A program made the position numbers and the translations under genes. From Oscillospiraceae bacterium (GTDB lineage: Bacteria; Bacillota; Clostridia; Oscillospirales; Oscillospiraceae): a stretch of 64,000 nucleotides of DNA. The notes beneath the pieces are model-generated. The model saw nothing but the letters and a program-made list of their open reading frames with translations. It was not told the DNA's origin and did not search any database. Positions 63,892 to 64,000 of this stretch are shown here, one piece after another (the stretch's first letter is position 1; every line of letters begins with the position of its first letter). Where the stretch lies: positions 1 to 64,000 of the forward strand of contig WRDH01000006.1 of the NCBI GenBank assembly GCA_009783555.1, written 5' to 3'.

Positions 63892-64000
63892 CTGTTTACA
63901 CCTTCTCTTTTTCACTCGCAGAGTTGTCGCATATAAAGATATTTTTATTATACTTAAAGCATGGTAAAAATGCAAAAATACTGTTATCATACAAATATAT

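Overview
The window looks like a chromosomal segment of a low-to-medium GC, anaerobic Gram-positive bacterium of the Bacillota, class Clostridia; an Oscillospirales-like gut or rumen lineage is my guess, not something the sequence proves. Reasons: strong AGGAGG-type ribosome binding sites, TTGACA/TATAAT promoters, frequent GTG and TTG starts, a ClpE-type Clp ATPase, an EcfA1-EcfA2-EcfT module, lipoproteins with LxAC lipoboxes, DUF5711 and DUF5696 proteins, and a BmrCD-like heterodimeric exporter. No phage, CRISPR or rRNA is present. Function calls come from reading the translated proteins and motifs; no database search was possible.

Layout. 1-2.1 kb: decayed accessory DNA next to two tRNA genes (Ile, Ala): a truncated PilT-like protein without a P-loop, a frameshifted zinc-ribbon/HTH gene and a broken tyrosine recombinase. 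2.4-6.6 kb: consensus promoter, 10-codon leader peptide, structured leader and terminator in front of a two-gene ABC multidrug exporter. 6.6-10.2 kb: miaB and a corrinoid-activator-like ATPase joined to a DUF2284 domain. 10.2-28 kb: one long minus-strand block for beta-glucan use: two solute-binding proteins, two permease pairs, an NHL/TPR/Yip1 protein, a DUF5696 protein and three lipoprotein glycosidases (GH16, GH30, GH3). The promoter is near 27.98 kb and no importer ATPase is encoded. 28-33.9 kb: clpE, pgsA, cvpA, DUF5711 and truA. 33.9-39.3 kb: hybrid histidine kinase and ecfT-ecfA2-ecfA1. 39.4-49.7 kb: brnTA toxin-antitoxin pair, tsaD, a zinc-ribbon membrane protein, a GNAT-fused giant protein behind a poly-Leu leader ORF, an amidohydrolase, a second GNAT and copA. 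49.8-57.7 kb: a MATE exporter, polA and a pair of extraordinarily cysteine-rich surface proteins. 57.7-63.3 kb: argC-argJ-argB-argD-argF behind an ARG box. 63.4-63.9 kb: a rhodanese lipoprotein.

The most unusual property is the repeat load. A short hairpin element (conserved loop GGGACGGTTC, variable but self-complementary stems) occurs at about 14 sites, often as inverted pairs or tandem arrays. Several copies lie in frame inside genes, including the normally essential tsaD; two of the insertions are exactly 96 bp. Separate 130-bp and 141-bp terminal-inverted-repeat elements sit in and after the arg operon. The other candidates for new biology are the Cys-rich protein pair, the leader-peptide attenuator of the exporter, the poly-Leu leader before the GNAT fusion, and the ELPPF motif shared by the three glucanases.
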